A stretch of 64,000 nt of DNA from Lycium barbarum (Eukaryota; Streptophyta; Magnoliopsida; Solanales; Solanaceae), in contig NC_083337.1 of NCBI RefSeq assembly GCF_019175385.1, positions 162,825,713 to 162,889,712 on the forward strand, in the 5' to 3' direction. The position numbers and the translations under genes were made by a program. The notes beneath the pieces are model-generated. The model searched no databases. It was not told the origin of the DNA and saw only the letters and a list, made by a program, of their open reading frames with translations. This document shows positions 43,069 to 53,502 of the stretch, in pieces (the first letter of the stretch is position 1; every line of letters begins with the position of its first letter).

Positions 43069-44667
43069 ATGGCATTTGAATGCCAAAAAGTTACTGAGAA
43101 TTTGAAAAATTGTTCAATTGAACCCTCTAAGAATCGAGATAGTTTGGCATTAGTCTCAGAGAAAGGAAAATATTTGTATAAATTAGATGTTAAAGGTAGT
43201 ATTGTGAATTCGAAATACGAAGAGCTGGTTAGTGTTAATGAGGTTTTTCCGGATTGTGGGTCGATCAATGATCTTCCACCGGCATTGATTTCGGAGATAC
43301 TTAATTGTTTAGAACCGAAAGAGCTAGGTATTATTTCGTGTGCTAGTACGTTATTGTATCGTATTGCGTCTGAACATCATGTGTGGAAGGAGTTCTATTG
43401 TGAGAGGTGGGGCCAGCCAATATTGCAGGCTGAGGATTCGGACGAGAAGTCATGGAAGGAGCTTTTTGTGGAGAAAGAGTTTCGTAGTAAAACGTTCATG
43501 GGACGTTATACTATTGATACGTTGTATGGTCATACTGAGGATGTTAGAGCAGTTTTTGTTTTATCTTCGAAGAAACTTGTGTTTACTTCAGGGTATGATC
43601 AAGTAGTGAGAATGTGGGACTTGGAAGAAGGGTTGTCGATTACATCATCTCGACCTCTTGGCTGCACTATCCGTGCAGTTGCAGCTGATTCTAGGCTCTT
43701 AGTGGTTGGGGGTACTAGTGGATTCATACATGGTTGGAAAGCGAATGAAGGAAATCCTCATTTGTTTGATCTTAGAGCACCACCGCAGAACAACCAGAAT
43801 ATGGAATTCGAAGTTTGGGAACATGAAGGGCCGATAACATGCCTTGCGTTGGATTTCAATAGGATGTATAGTGGTTCATGGGACATGAGTATTCGTGTTT
43901 GGGATCGATCTTCTTTGGAGTGTTTGAAAGTTTTGATACACAATGACTGGGTTTGGAATCTGGCCCCCCATGATACAACAGTGGCGAGCACAGCAGGCTC
44001 GGATCTTTATGTTTGGGATACGAATCATGGGTCAAAACTTGCTGTCATCAACAATGCTCATGCTGGTTATACTTACTCTTTGGCGCGAAGCCACACCGGG
44101 AAGCTTCTATTCACTGGTGGGGAAGATGGAGCCATTCACATGTTTGAGATCTTTGAAAATACTAGGTATCATGTCAGGCGGGTTGCAACTTGGAATCCTC
44201 ACTCAAGTTCTGTTTATTCTCTTGCATTTGAGTTCCCTTGGCTTGTTTCAGCTTCAAGTGATGGAAAACTTTCACTTATTGATGTGAGAAAGTTGTTGAG
44301 AACAAACCGGAATTCCATGCTGAATAATTCTTCTAAAGCTGACAATCTAGTTAACAATGTCGAACCACCACAAAGAATGCTGCATGGATTTGGGACTAAT
44401 TTGTTTGCGGTGGATGTTGGATCTAACCGTATTGTGTGTGCTGGTGAAGAAGGTATTGTCAGGATCTGGAACTTCTCTCAAGCTTTGGAGATCGAGGGGC
44501 GAGTCCAAGCTCTAAGGGGTTTAAGGTTAGAGAATAGAATGAGAAGGCGTAATGGTAAAGGTAGACGTGGTGATCAGTGCTCATTTGAAGAAAAGAAGAA
44601 CCAAACGGATGGTGATAGAAACAGCTGGTACAACAGGCGTAAGATGACTTGGAGGGTGAAGGCCTAG
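43069..44667 (+). CDS. FBX2: F-box/WD40-repeat protein (At5g21040/FBX2-like)
   Basis: Intron-free frame of 532 residues. An F-box spans about 66-115 (INDLPPALISEILNCL to HHVWKEFYCERWG). At least six WD40-type repeats follow: LYGHTEDVRAV...RMWDLEE, GPITCLALDFNRMYSGSWDM...RVWDRSS, IHNDWVWNL...YVWDTNH, HAGYTYSLARSHTGKLLFTG, HSSSVYSLAFEFPWLVSASS and a last one ending GIVRIWNFS. The tail is basic (RMRRRNGKGRRGD). F-box proteins link substrates, held here by the propeller, to SKP1-CUL1 ubiquitin ligases. Similarity to the Arabidopsis gene is from memory of its sequence and size (about 540 residues). No defect seen. Confidence 0.9.
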   Translation: MAFECQKVTENLKNCSIEPSKNRDSLALVSEKGKYLYKLDVKGSIVNSKYEELVSVNEVFPDCGSINDLPPALISEILNCLEPKELGIISCASTLLYRIASEHHVWKEFYCERWGQPILQAEDSDEKSWKELFVEKEFRSKTFMGRYTIDTLYGHTEDVRAVFVLSSKKLVFTSGYDQVVRMWDLEEGLSITSSRPLGCTIRAVAADSRLLVVGGTSGFIHGWKANEGNPHLFDLRAPPQNNQNMEFEVWEHEGPITCLALDFNRMYSGSWDMSIRVWDRSSLECLKVLIHNDWVWNLAPHDTTVASTAGSDLYVWDTNHGSKLAVINNAHAGYTYSLARSHTGKLLFTGGEDGAIHMFEIFENTRYHVRRVATWNPHSSSVYSLAFEFPWLVSASSDGKLSLIDVRKLLRTNRNSMLNNSSKADNLVNNVEPPQRMLHGFGTNLFAVDVGSNRIVCAGEEGIVRIWNFSQALEIEGRVQALRGLRLENRMRRRNGKGRRGDQCSFEEKKNQTDGDRNSWYNRRKMTWRVKA

Positions 44668-45780
44668 AAGTGACTGCAGTTTGTCATTGATCCTCAGAGT
44701 AATTCTATTTTGGCAATACCTAATCATGTATGAAATGCCATTTTTTGTTGTTGTTCAAAGCTTCCATAGACCGTCATTTCTCCTCTTTCTCATTTATATT
44801 GACATTGAAATTGAAAGTACAGTCTGTATCCTTTACAACTCTTTCGCTCATTTCTCTTATTTGATCTCTTTAGTCTGGCACTACAAAGGCTTGTCTACTT
44901 TTAATTTCTGATCGATTTAGGACGTAACAGTATTTCTGTTAATTTTCTGATGTTGGCTGTCAAAAGTTTTACTTGTTTAAAAAAACTGATGTTGGCTATC
45001 AGATTTTGATTTCAAAGTTGTGCTGGCATATTGAGAAAGTAGATGATTAGTATCTTGCCGAATTTGACTTGAAATGCTATTTCAGGAATTTATAGGGGAT
45101 GCAGAATCTAGTGTTGCTTTAACACCATGATTTCTTAAATGCTAGTTCTGATTTGATGAAGCAAGGCAGAGAAGTTGTTTTGTGGATTTTCCCCCTAAAT
45201 GAGCACAGTTATTTTTTTGCTGTAAATTTACAGATTTGATAAAGACAGGCAAGATAGGGGTACACCCATATCTTACAGTCTGCTCGAAATATATCCCGAG
45301 CAGTCTGCAAGACTCATAACTAGGTTTCACTGCTTTTATATTACTGTCGAATTTTGAGCTCCTTCTTGTGACATTACATTTCATCAACTTCTGCATTGAC
45401 AGTCCTCATCCCCCCTTTTCTTTTAATCTGCCTTAACTTCTTTCAGTCGACAAACATTCAGTTACTGGTGTTGGATATTTGATTAAGTGATGCTGAAAAC
45501 TGAAAAGTGTTTACTTTGGATCTATCATGCAACCAGCACAGATATTACATATAGAAAACTGAACTTTGTCCCGTTGAAACTTCTTCCAAATACAGTCACC
45601 ACTCACAACAACGTCATGACCGGTTATTATCAATGGCGTCCGGACTAATTGCACACATTTGAATTCCATAGGGCACGTGCTACCTCCCCAGCACAGTGAC
45701 ATCACGGACAATTATTAAACTGGAATTGAGCCTGTATTAGTAGCTTTATTACATAAGTAGCTTCTGGTGTTAATAGACCA
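44668..45780. other. 3' flank of the F-box/WD40 gene
   Basis: Presumed 3' untranslated region followed by AT-rich non-coding DNA. No RNA gene or element recognised before the MITE at 45784. Confidence 0.45.
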
Positions 45781-45783
45781 TTA

Positions 45784-46065
45784 GGGGTCGTTTGGTTTAA
45801 GGTATAAGCTGGGATATCCCAGCACTAATTTTTATATCATGTTTGGTAGAAGGTATAAATTAGTGCTGGGATAAATTTATACCTTATACCAAACATGGTA
45901 CAAAAATTAGTGCTGGGATATCCCAGCTTATACCTTCTTATCCCACTTATACTGGGATTATTTTATATTATCTTTTAGATGGTATAAAATAATCCCAATA
46001 GATGGGATAAATTAGTCCCGGGATTATAATCCCGGGACTAATGAGTCAATCTACCAAACGACCCC
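45784..46065. mobile_element. PIF/Harbinger-like MITE, 282 bp, TSD TTA
   Basis: Starts GGGGTCGTTTGGTTTAAGGT and ends CTACCAAACGACCCC, flanked by TTA at 45781-45783 and 46066-46068. Inside are several further palindromes built on GCTGGGATATCCCAGC and CCCGGGATTATAATCCCGGG, so nearly the whole element can fold on itself. Confidence 0.85.
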
Positions 46066-46134
46066 TTACAGATACAAGGAAGTCCACTCAAATCTCCTAA
46101 AATATATGTATGATTTCCAGCTATCAGAAAGCAG

Positions 46135-47300
46135 CAAATCTTTTTGTTCAAACTTGTGATTGTAATTCAAAACAGAACATATTGGACCATACACATCTCA
46201 TCTCACAGAGCAAAGAACCGTGCAACCGATGATTACATTTATGGAGTCACCCCAGTGCTTCCTATATAATTGACTGGAATATTTCTTGTATTAGCAGATA
46301 AAAATATGTAGCTGATGAGCACATTTATAAATTCAACAGTGTTTTCTGACTGAATAGAGTGAACCTGATGTTTTGCTTTGCTAAAAACTGAAACTTATTG
46401 ATTGTACTTTTGCTTGAGATTCTCCTGTCCATCACATCTTTGAAAACATTGATGCTTCTAATAGTTTTATGATTGATAATTGATAGATAGAAACAGTTTT
46501 TTTCAATTTTTAATTCTTTCTTTATATTTTATGTTAGCTTGCAGAAGTGCAGTTTGAATATGGCAAGGGTGAAAAATGAACGGGCGTTGGAATTGCTTGG
46601 ACATTCATTTGATGCCGTAGAGCAATAGGAAACACATATGTGATCGCTTCAAAAATATTTCCACAAAAGCATACTCAAACGTATAGCTTTCCTCCAAAAT
46701 CATTTTTCTTCTTAAAAGATCTCTTCTAAAAATTAAATTAAAATCAAATCGGAATGTCACATAAAACTCTTTAAAGTATTGTTTCCCCAAAAAGAAAACA
46801 ACAGTCTGAAATTAAGCAAATATGTGAAAGTGAACAAGTGCCTTATTTTTTGTCTCTCACGGGGATACTGAAAATGGAAAAAACTAACACTAGACTCACA
46901 CAATAAATTTTTTATCCTTTTTATATGTCATTTTAGCAGAAAAAAATTGATCTAGAATATACAGTATACTCCTATATCACTTTAGAAAACCAAAAGGTTT
47001 TTCTTTTTGGTCAAATCCACTTTTACTACTCCATATGGTGGGTCAAACATTAAAAAAAGAAAAAGAACAATAAAAGGGAATGTAGTAGCTTTCTATTACT
47101 TGCTCCATTCCATCTTATATGAATATGTTTGACTGAACACGAAGATTACAAAATAAAGAAGAAAAACTTTGAAACTTATATTTTTAAATATGTCATGATA
47201 TTTGTACAACTATAATTTTTTTAAAATTTGTGATTTTAAACATGTTATGATATTATGGTCGTAAACATGTTATGATATTCTTCTCCCAATTTCAGTACTT
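46135..47300 (+). repeat. Segmental duplication, copy 1
   Basis: Collinear with 50925-53170 once later insertions are removed. Shared phrases include CAGTGCTTCCTATATAATTG, AATATTTCTTGTA, AAAGCATACTCAAACGTATA, GTGAAAGTGAACAAGTGCC, TCTCACGGGGATA and TTTTTATATGTCATTTTAGC. It lies upstream of the coiled-coil gene at 47740. It ends in a decayed Stowaway-like sequence (from about 47100). Non-coding. Confidence 0.8.
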
Positions 47301-47739
47301 TCTACAACTATGTCTTATTAATAATGTAAAGCCCATTAGTTTTCACCACATGAACAATGACTTCTTAAAATCCCTACTGTAGAATCCATGAAAATATTGT
47401 TAAGAACCTATATTTCTTTTAAAAAAAAAAACAATAAAAAGTTTGTCAATAGAGTAATCACCAAAGCAGAGGAAATCAAATGCAATTTTACCATCATAAC
47501 GTTCTCTTTTCTGTCACACTGATGAAAAGTTGTTTTTTTCACAAAATTAGTACTAGCATATTTGATTCACATAAGACAAAATATTTGCCTTAATTGGCAA
47601 AATAAAGCTTTTGCAGCCTAGAGCCTCAGCCTTTTCTATGTTTCAAGTAGAGTTCATTAACTATGGTTTTGAAATAGTCTTCACTCATATCTCACAATTA
47701 CAAAACAACTAGAAAGAAAAGAGTTTTAGGAAGAGAAAG
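47301..47739 (+). other. Promoter/leader of the coiled-coil gene
   Basis: AT-rich sequence; the leader directly before the ATG is A-rich (AAAGAAAAGAGTTTTAGGAA). No TATA box is convincing. Confidence 0.4.
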
Positions 47740-49715
47740 ATGGTAGCAACAAGGTTAAGTTTGGCTAGAAGAAATTCTCTACAACTACAACAACCAGCTA
47801 CAAGCTTATTATCTCCAACATTCAAATGTCATTACAAGAAAAGGATTTCCTTGAAAGCCTGTGGTCTTTGCAGTAGGTTTTTCCAACTTAGTAGGCGTTT
47901 GTCCATGAAAACCAATTATTTTTCACCTTTTTTGGAATTTTGAAGTTGGAGTTGAAGATGAGTTGTGTTTAGTTATAGTTTTTGCAAAGAATATTTGTTT
48001 GTTTGAATGTAGTGAAAGTGAAAACAAGGTTTTAGGTGTTTTCCAAATCCCAAATACAAGATTTTCATGGCCAAACACTGTTTTTCAAATAAAATGAAAA
48101 AAAATTCCAAAAAAAAGTGAAAAATTCTCATGGCCAAAAGGGGTCCTTAGTATGCCCATTTTCATTTTTTTTTTTTTTTTTGAGATTGGCAACATTTCCT
48201 TCCATTTCAGAATATTATAAACACAGTTTCCCCTAGCACATTCAATCTTAATCCAATAATATGAGTCAGGGTTATTCACATAGTTAATAGGAGACTGTCT
48301 AGTGGTTATTTTATACCTTGTTCCAGAAATCTTTCGCGTGCATATTTTGCAAACATCATCAGGTATAATGTGTTCTTTTAAAAGGGAAGGAGCTTATAGG
48401 TATAATCTATTATGACATGTTCGAAGCCACATAAAGGTTTTAATCTTATTCAAAGTTCTAAACCTCCAAATATAGTTGAAGTTGCACTAACCAGATTTAG
48501 TGCTAAAAATACCATTGATTGAGGGATCCAGATGTATTCATATATCTTTTTTAGGATGAGATTGCTTCATATATGTACTGCAAACATTATTTTTTTCCCT
48601 GTTTGGAAGTCTGCAGTAAGTTTTTATTCATATACATTGATCTTCCCTGTTTGTTTTGCTTCGAAATTTTAACTGGAGTGCTTATGTTGTTAATGTGACA
48701 GCTCCTACAAAAGCTCCAGCAGTTCCATCACCTCCTGTGCCACCAGGGGTTTCAAATGGAAATGCTCCTGGGCAAGTTTCGACAAGCACACTTGCTCCGG
48801 AAGTCTGCAGTAAGTTTTTCTTCAAATACATTGATCTTCCCTGTTTGTTTCTTTCAGTATCTAGACTAAAGTGCTTATGTTGTTAATGTGACAGCTTCAA
48901 CAAAAGCTCCAGCAGCTCCCACAATTGCTCCGGAACAAGTTCCCCCACCTACTGTAGTACCACCGGGATCAAGCAGTGAGAGGCCCTTGGAAATTCCTGG
49001 TGATGAAGAGGAAGAAGAGAGAGAAAGAAAACTAAACTTAAATCCTTTATCAAGACTGGAGGCACTAAAACCAACACATACTGCTAGTAGCAATGAATCT
49101 TATCCCCAAATGAACGAACAATCAAAGAATATGATCACTGGTGTCAAGTCTTTTTTGGTGTCTCGTCTCACTTCTAAGACCACTGCTAACGTGGAGGATA
49201 TGGTTAATCTTGCCATTGGCGCTTTCACTATGTTGAAATGTCTCAGTGCTGATTACGGTTGTTTCTACAGAGATGTGAAGGATTTGATTTCTAAGAAACA
49301 CAATTTGCAAATTGAAGAGAAAAAAGGACATATGTCGTCTTTTCCAGAATTGGAGAACAAATATGAAGAGGCTGTTATTCGTGCTGATCAACTTCAACAG
49401 GATATCAAACTTATCCTACGAAAACTGAAAAGGGGAAAGGAGAAAATGGAACCTCTGAAGAGAGAAATTGATAAGGCAGAAGAAGAGATTCGTAGGAAGA
49501 AACAAGTGGTTGCTAATATTGAGTATGATGTAGAGCGTTTGAAGCGCTATGAAAAAAATTGTGAAGCGTACCTTAAGAGTGCACAAGCCGAGATAGTAAA
49601 ACTTGCTACCCAAGTAGAGGCAGCTGAAACAGTGAAGAAGGAAATTGAACAGCGGAAGATTGCAGCTCGGCAAGAGATTGCATCAATCAGTGAACGCCTA
49701 CTGTCCACGCTTTGA
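47740..49715 (+). CDS. Unrecognised coiled-coil protein, probable plastid transit peptide
   Basis: Three exons: 47740-47872, 48702-48809 and 48895-49715. They join in phase to 353 residues. The first 44 residues (MVATRLSLARRNSLQLQQPA, then SLLSPTFKCHYKKRISLKAC) are Ser/Arg/Leu-rich and acid-poor, as in chloroplast transit peptides. Residues 45-120 are Pro/Ala/Val-rich with a repeated TKAPA-P motif, one copy in each of exons 2 and 3. From about 165 a globular part begins (MITGVKSFLVSRLTSKTTAN, VEDMVNLAIGAFTMLKCLSA). A long charged coiled coil runs from about 210 to the end. I do not recognise the family. The exon 1 to exon 2 link rests on matching phase (TGC A/) and the donor GCA/GTAGGT. Further exons in the 0.8-kb first intron cannot be excluded. 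Confidence 0.65.
48608..48894 (+). repeat. Tandem exon/intron duplication within the coiled-coil gene
   Basis: GAAGTCTGCAGTAAGTTTTT, then ACATTGATCTTCCCTGTTTG, then GCTTATGTTGTTAATGTGAC followed by an exon start CTxCxACAAAAGCTCCAGCA, occurs at about 48608-48720 and again at 48801-48914, a period near 193 bp. The unit is one whole intron plus the following Pro-rich exon start. An upstream exon end at 48608-48617 survives only as a remnant. Confidence 0.8.
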
Positions 49716-49737
49716 ATCAATCAGTTAAAACACAATT

Positions 49738-49870
49738 CCGGTGCAGTTTTGGTGCTTTCCTGGTACTGTTTTGGTGCATTTCCGGTGCTGTTTTCATGCA
49801 GCTTTGGTGCTGTTTCGGTGCTTTTCTGCTACAGTTTTGGTGCAATTTTCGTGCTGTTCCGGTGCAAATC
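49738..49870 (+). repeat. Short GGTGC-type minisatellite after the coiled-coil gene
   Basis: About 10 variations of TTTTGGTGC/TTTCCGGTGCTG with a 12-14-bp spacing, in the presumed 3' untranslated region. Confidence 0.7.
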
Positions 49871-50054
49871 TGAGTAATTCTGATTTTTTGGTGCTGGTGA
49901 ATGTGGAAATTTCTTTGGGGTGATTCAAGAGACTTGACTCTTTGTGAATTGAAATACTTATCATGAAATATATTTGGTCCGAACTAGCTTTAATTTTATT
50001 TATATCTTAATGAAGATATGTATATTTCATCTTCAGACTATATTGCTCAATGCT

Positions 50055-50281
50055 CAATATGTCATCTTTAGAATGTATAGCATATTTGCCCCATCTACAA
50101 TATTAAAAGCTCTAAAGCCAACTTCTCAACAAATTGCTCATGCGTAATACTTCATCTTTAGAATGTATATTTCATCTTAAGATTATATTGCTCGTGGGTA
50201 ATACTTCATCTTTAGAATGTATAGCATATTTGCACCATCTACAATATTATAAGCTTTAAAGCCAACTTCTCAACAAATTGA
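50055..50281 (+). repeat. Imperfect tandem duplication
   Basis: The block TTTAGAATGTATAGCATATT then TGCxCCATCTACAATATTA, ending CCAACTTCTCAACAAATTG, appears at about 50068-50140 and 50211-50281. A partial third copy (TTCATCTTTAGAATGTAT) stands at about 50151. Non-coding. Confidence 0.75.
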
Positions 50282-50924
50282 AAGCAAACATACACTACAT
50301 GTTCATTCATGCCAAAATCTATTACATCGCAAAAATGGAAAGATACATTTTCCTATACTAAGACAACAACATGTGATCGGATTTTAAAAGGCCATTTTTC
50401 AATTTCTTGAATCTCAACTACTATTTGGCTCATTTCTCTTCAACTTCCAGGCTTCTCTAGATTCTCGCTCACTAATTTTTAGATATATCTTAATTGGGGC
50501 AAGCAGAATGGACTATGAGGCCAAATGATCACTTGGACAATTGGTCGAGCACTGCCACCTTGTGTGCAAGAAGCTTGCCTGCATATGCACAAGACACCAA
50601 CATGTGTAGTATACACCCCCCCCCCCCCCCCGGGCAATTAAATTCAATTGGGAATTCTAGTTAACCATTGTGTTATCATCAACAACCCAATGATCACTGT
50701 AATCTCAGAATTTCATGGCTTTTTCTCATCGAGTTTAAACAGCCTATCGCAGAGGACATCAAAGAAGACTGGATGATGATGAAGGCTGCTTACCACCCAT
50801 CCAACTTCTTGTTGCTTATTCGGGCATACGAGGACATTGAATAATTTGTATGCTATGTATATATTCATTCAAATTCATGCCCAGGTAAGTAAAGCTTTGA
50901 TTCGAATCTTCTAGCAAAAAAGAA
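50282..50924. other. Non-coding DNA with a 16-bp C run
   Basis: No gene recognised. C(16) at 50616-50631. The remainder is AT-rich with no element ends. Confidence 0.4.
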
Positions 50925-51765
50925 ACAAACCTTTTTGTTCAAAGTTCAAACATGTGATTGAAATCCAAAACAATACCTATTATTGGACCATACATATCTC
51001 TCATGTCACATAGCAAAATACAGTGCAACGGATGATTACATTTATAAAGTCACAACAGTGCTTCCTATGTAAATTGGCTGAAATATTTCTTGTACTACCA
51101 GATAAAACTATGTAATGGATGAACACATTTATAAAATCAATACAGTGCTTTCTAAGTGAATAGAGAGAATCTGATGTTGCATTGCTAAAAACTAAAGGTT
51201 TTATTTCAAGGACTTTTTAAATTAAAGATGGTTTAATTGTATTACTAAGCTTAAAAATCGGATCCAATCTTAGTTTAAAGAAAATTCCAATGGTGTTGTA
51301 ACATTAATTTATGATGCCTTAACGAGGCCGGAGTTGTGATTTTTTTAAAAGGAAAGTTGGAGTACAAGTACATGTTATTAGGGAGAATCATAACTATAGG
51401 TTGACTTGAAATAGGAAACATATATATGATCACTTCAAAAATATTTTCACAAAAGCATACTCAAAGGTATAGCTTTTCTCCAAAATTGTTTTTCTTATAG
51501 ATTTTCTTTTTTTTTTTTCAAAAAATTAAACCAAAATCAAACCGGAATGCCACATAAAATTCTCAGTTAAACTTTTGTTTTCCCGGAAAGAAAATAGAGT
51601 CTGAAATTAAGCTAATGTGTGAAAGTGAACAAGTGCCGTTTTGTTTTGTCTCTCACGGGGATATCGAAATGGAAAAAACAAACACTAGAGTTGCATAATA
51701 CCTTCTTCTAATCCTTTTTATATGTCATTTTAGCAGCCAAAAAAATGGTTCAAAGTATATAGTAT

Positions 51766-52588
51766 TGTATACGGTAAAAACCGGATATAAGCAAGACCGG
51801 TGAGACCGGGGACCGGAGATAAGAAGAGACAGGCATGATCACTAAGTCTTCCCTTAGAACTGGTGATATTGCCCCGGCTGCGGTTGACCTGAGAAAAGTG
51901 AAGCGAATCTGTTTGGTCCGGTATCACCGGACCAAACTCCGCATCACAGCCAGTTGGGTTTTAGCATGACGGAGTTGATCGTGGCCGTTGGTCCGGTTTC
52001 AGTATGACCGAGTTGATCGTGGCCGTTGGTTCGGTTTCAGCATGACCGAGTTGATCGTGGCCGTTGGTCCGGTTTCAGCATGACCGAGTTGATCGTGGTC
52101 GTTAGTCCGGTTAATCAGTTATAAAATCGTCACGCGTCAACATCGTTCTGTCACATTGTATCGACGGCCGTACGGGTGTCAGACCGTACGGCCCAACCTT
52201 ATCCTTTTAGGGTTTACTTTATTCTGAAAAAAATTTATGTTGTATGCAAGGCCCATAAGGCAAAACTATAAATAAGAGACATTTCCCTACTTTTAAGGGT
52301 TAGCTTTTTCAAGATCAAGAACATTGTAATAGAAATTATATATTTAAGCTCTCTCTCCTTTGGTCCGGATCAGTGGCATTTTATGCTTATTCTTCCAATA
52401 TAGTTGGCTTAATCATAAACATTTGTATCTTGATTCGAATCACTAACGCATATGTTCACATACACATGCTATAACACGCAAATCTATAATTATTTCCTAT
52501 AAACCCAAAATAGATTAAAGTTCATCCATATATCTTATACTTCACTTACAAATTTAATTAATTACCTAAATTCAGGGTAAATAACTAC
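51766..52588 (+). mobile_element. Solo LTR (probably Ty3/gypsy) in the duplicated segment
   Basis: Starts TGTATACGGTAAAAACCGG. A CTATAAATAAGAG TATA motif at about 52267 is followed by a leader-like region, and it ends near CTAAATTCAGGGTAAATA, an ending I associate with gypsy LTRs. Comparison with copy 1 of the segmental duplication gives the empty site and so both borders to within a few bases. No clear target-site duplication. Contains the 38-bp repeat at 51963-52110. Confidence 0.7.
51963..52110 (+). repeat. 38-bp tandem repeat, 4 copies, in the LTR
   Basis: Units begin AGCATGACCGAGTTGATCGT at 51963, 52001, 52039 and 52077, an exact 38-bp period. They continue GGCCGTTGGTCCGGTTTC. It lies upstream of the LTR TATA motif, where LTR enhancer repeats are usually found. 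Confidence 0.9.
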
Positions 52589-52782
52589 CACTTTAGAAAA
52601 CCAAAAAGATATTACGAGTATTGGTTTTCTCAAATCCACCTTTACTACTCCAGAAAGTGTGTCAACATAATAGTAATAATAAAGAAAGAACATAAAACGG
52701 ATTGGGGTAGCTTTCAATACCCCCTCTGTTCTGATTGAACATGGAGATTAGAAAATAAATAAAGAATTTCTTTTGAAACTTA

Positions 52783-53048
52783 CTCCCTTCGTTCACTTTT
52801 AGTTATTTACTTTTGATTTTGTAAGCCCCTTAAGAATTAACAAATGAAATATCATATATTGTATCATAATATTCATATTAATTAGTGTATAATCTTAATA
52901 GAATGGAAGAAATATTTGAAAATGAGTAATTAATGTTAAGGATAAAATAAGAAAAAAAAATTGTATGTCTCTTGATATGCTAAAGTAGACAAGTAAAAGT
53001 AAAAATTTATTTTTCGTATAGTGGATAAGTGAAAATGAACGGAGGGAG
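52783..53048. mobile_element. Stowaway-like MITE, 266 bp, nested in an older element
   Basis: CTCCCTTCGTTCACTTTTAG at the left and GTGAAAATGAACGGAGGGAG at the right are inverse ends, flanked by TA (52781-52782 and 53049-53050). The flanks on both sides belong to the decayed Stowaway-like sequence also seen uninterrupted near 47100-47260. Confidence 0.85.
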
Positions 53049-53197
53049 TATGATCTTAGACATATTAGGATATTTGTGTGACTATAAACTTTTTAAAACT
53101 TTTGATCTTAAATATGTCATGACATTTGTATGGGTATATAATCATGTCATCAGTAAAGATAAAATGATAAGTTTCGAGGCAAAGTATTCACAAATAC

Positions 53198-53312
53198 CTA
53201 AGTTACTCGGACTCTCCTAAAATGTCGTTGGGTGCATGTCGGATCATTCAAAAGTAGTGTATTTTTAGAGGATCCGACATGAGTGCGACAACACTTTCGA
53301 AGAATCCGAGTA
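53198..53312. mobile_element. Small palindromic MITE in the LTPG promoter
   Basis: TAAGTTACTCGGACTCTCC at the left is inverse to GAATCCGAGTAACTTA at the right. An inner palindrome (ATGTCGGATC / GATCCGACAT) follows the same axis. Length about 115 bp. It ends about 190 bp before the LTPG ATG. Confidence 0.65.
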
Positions 53313-53502
53313 ACTTAGAAAAATACACAAAAGAAAAGAAAGAAAAGGAGCTTTTTTGGCAAATTTACTTTTGGGCTACCAAAAGCAAGCCATCACTTTT
53401 ACCTCTCCTGTACCAATCATACCTTTGTTTTCACAACTCTACTCACTCATTTTCTCACTTCACACTGCTAACACATTCATCTCAAATTTCAAATTCACAA
53501 CA

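Larger units (their letters stand above)
50925..53170 (+). repeat. Segmental duplication, copy 2, with later insertions
   Basis: Matches 46135-47300 in the same order and orientation: AAAGCATACTCAAAGGTATA, GTGAAAGTGAACAAGTGCCG, TCTCACGGGGATAT, TTTTTATATGTCATTTTAGC, then CCACTTTAGAAAACCAAAAA. It is interrupted by a solo LTR (51766-52588) and a Stowaway MITE (52783-53048), both absent from copy 1. Confidence 0.8.

Noticed and set aside
43053..44287. Alternative-frame open stretches of 71-114 residues
   Set aside because: Shadows of the F-box/WD40 gene.
45400..45720. Possible gene remnant at the 3' side of the F-box/WD40 gene
   Set aside because: Only short frames with no motif; nothing supports a gene.
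53356..53502. Upstream in-frame ATG extending the LTPG protein by 49 residues
   Set aside because: It would bury the signal peptide; the ATG at 53503 has better context and gives an N-terminal signal sequence.
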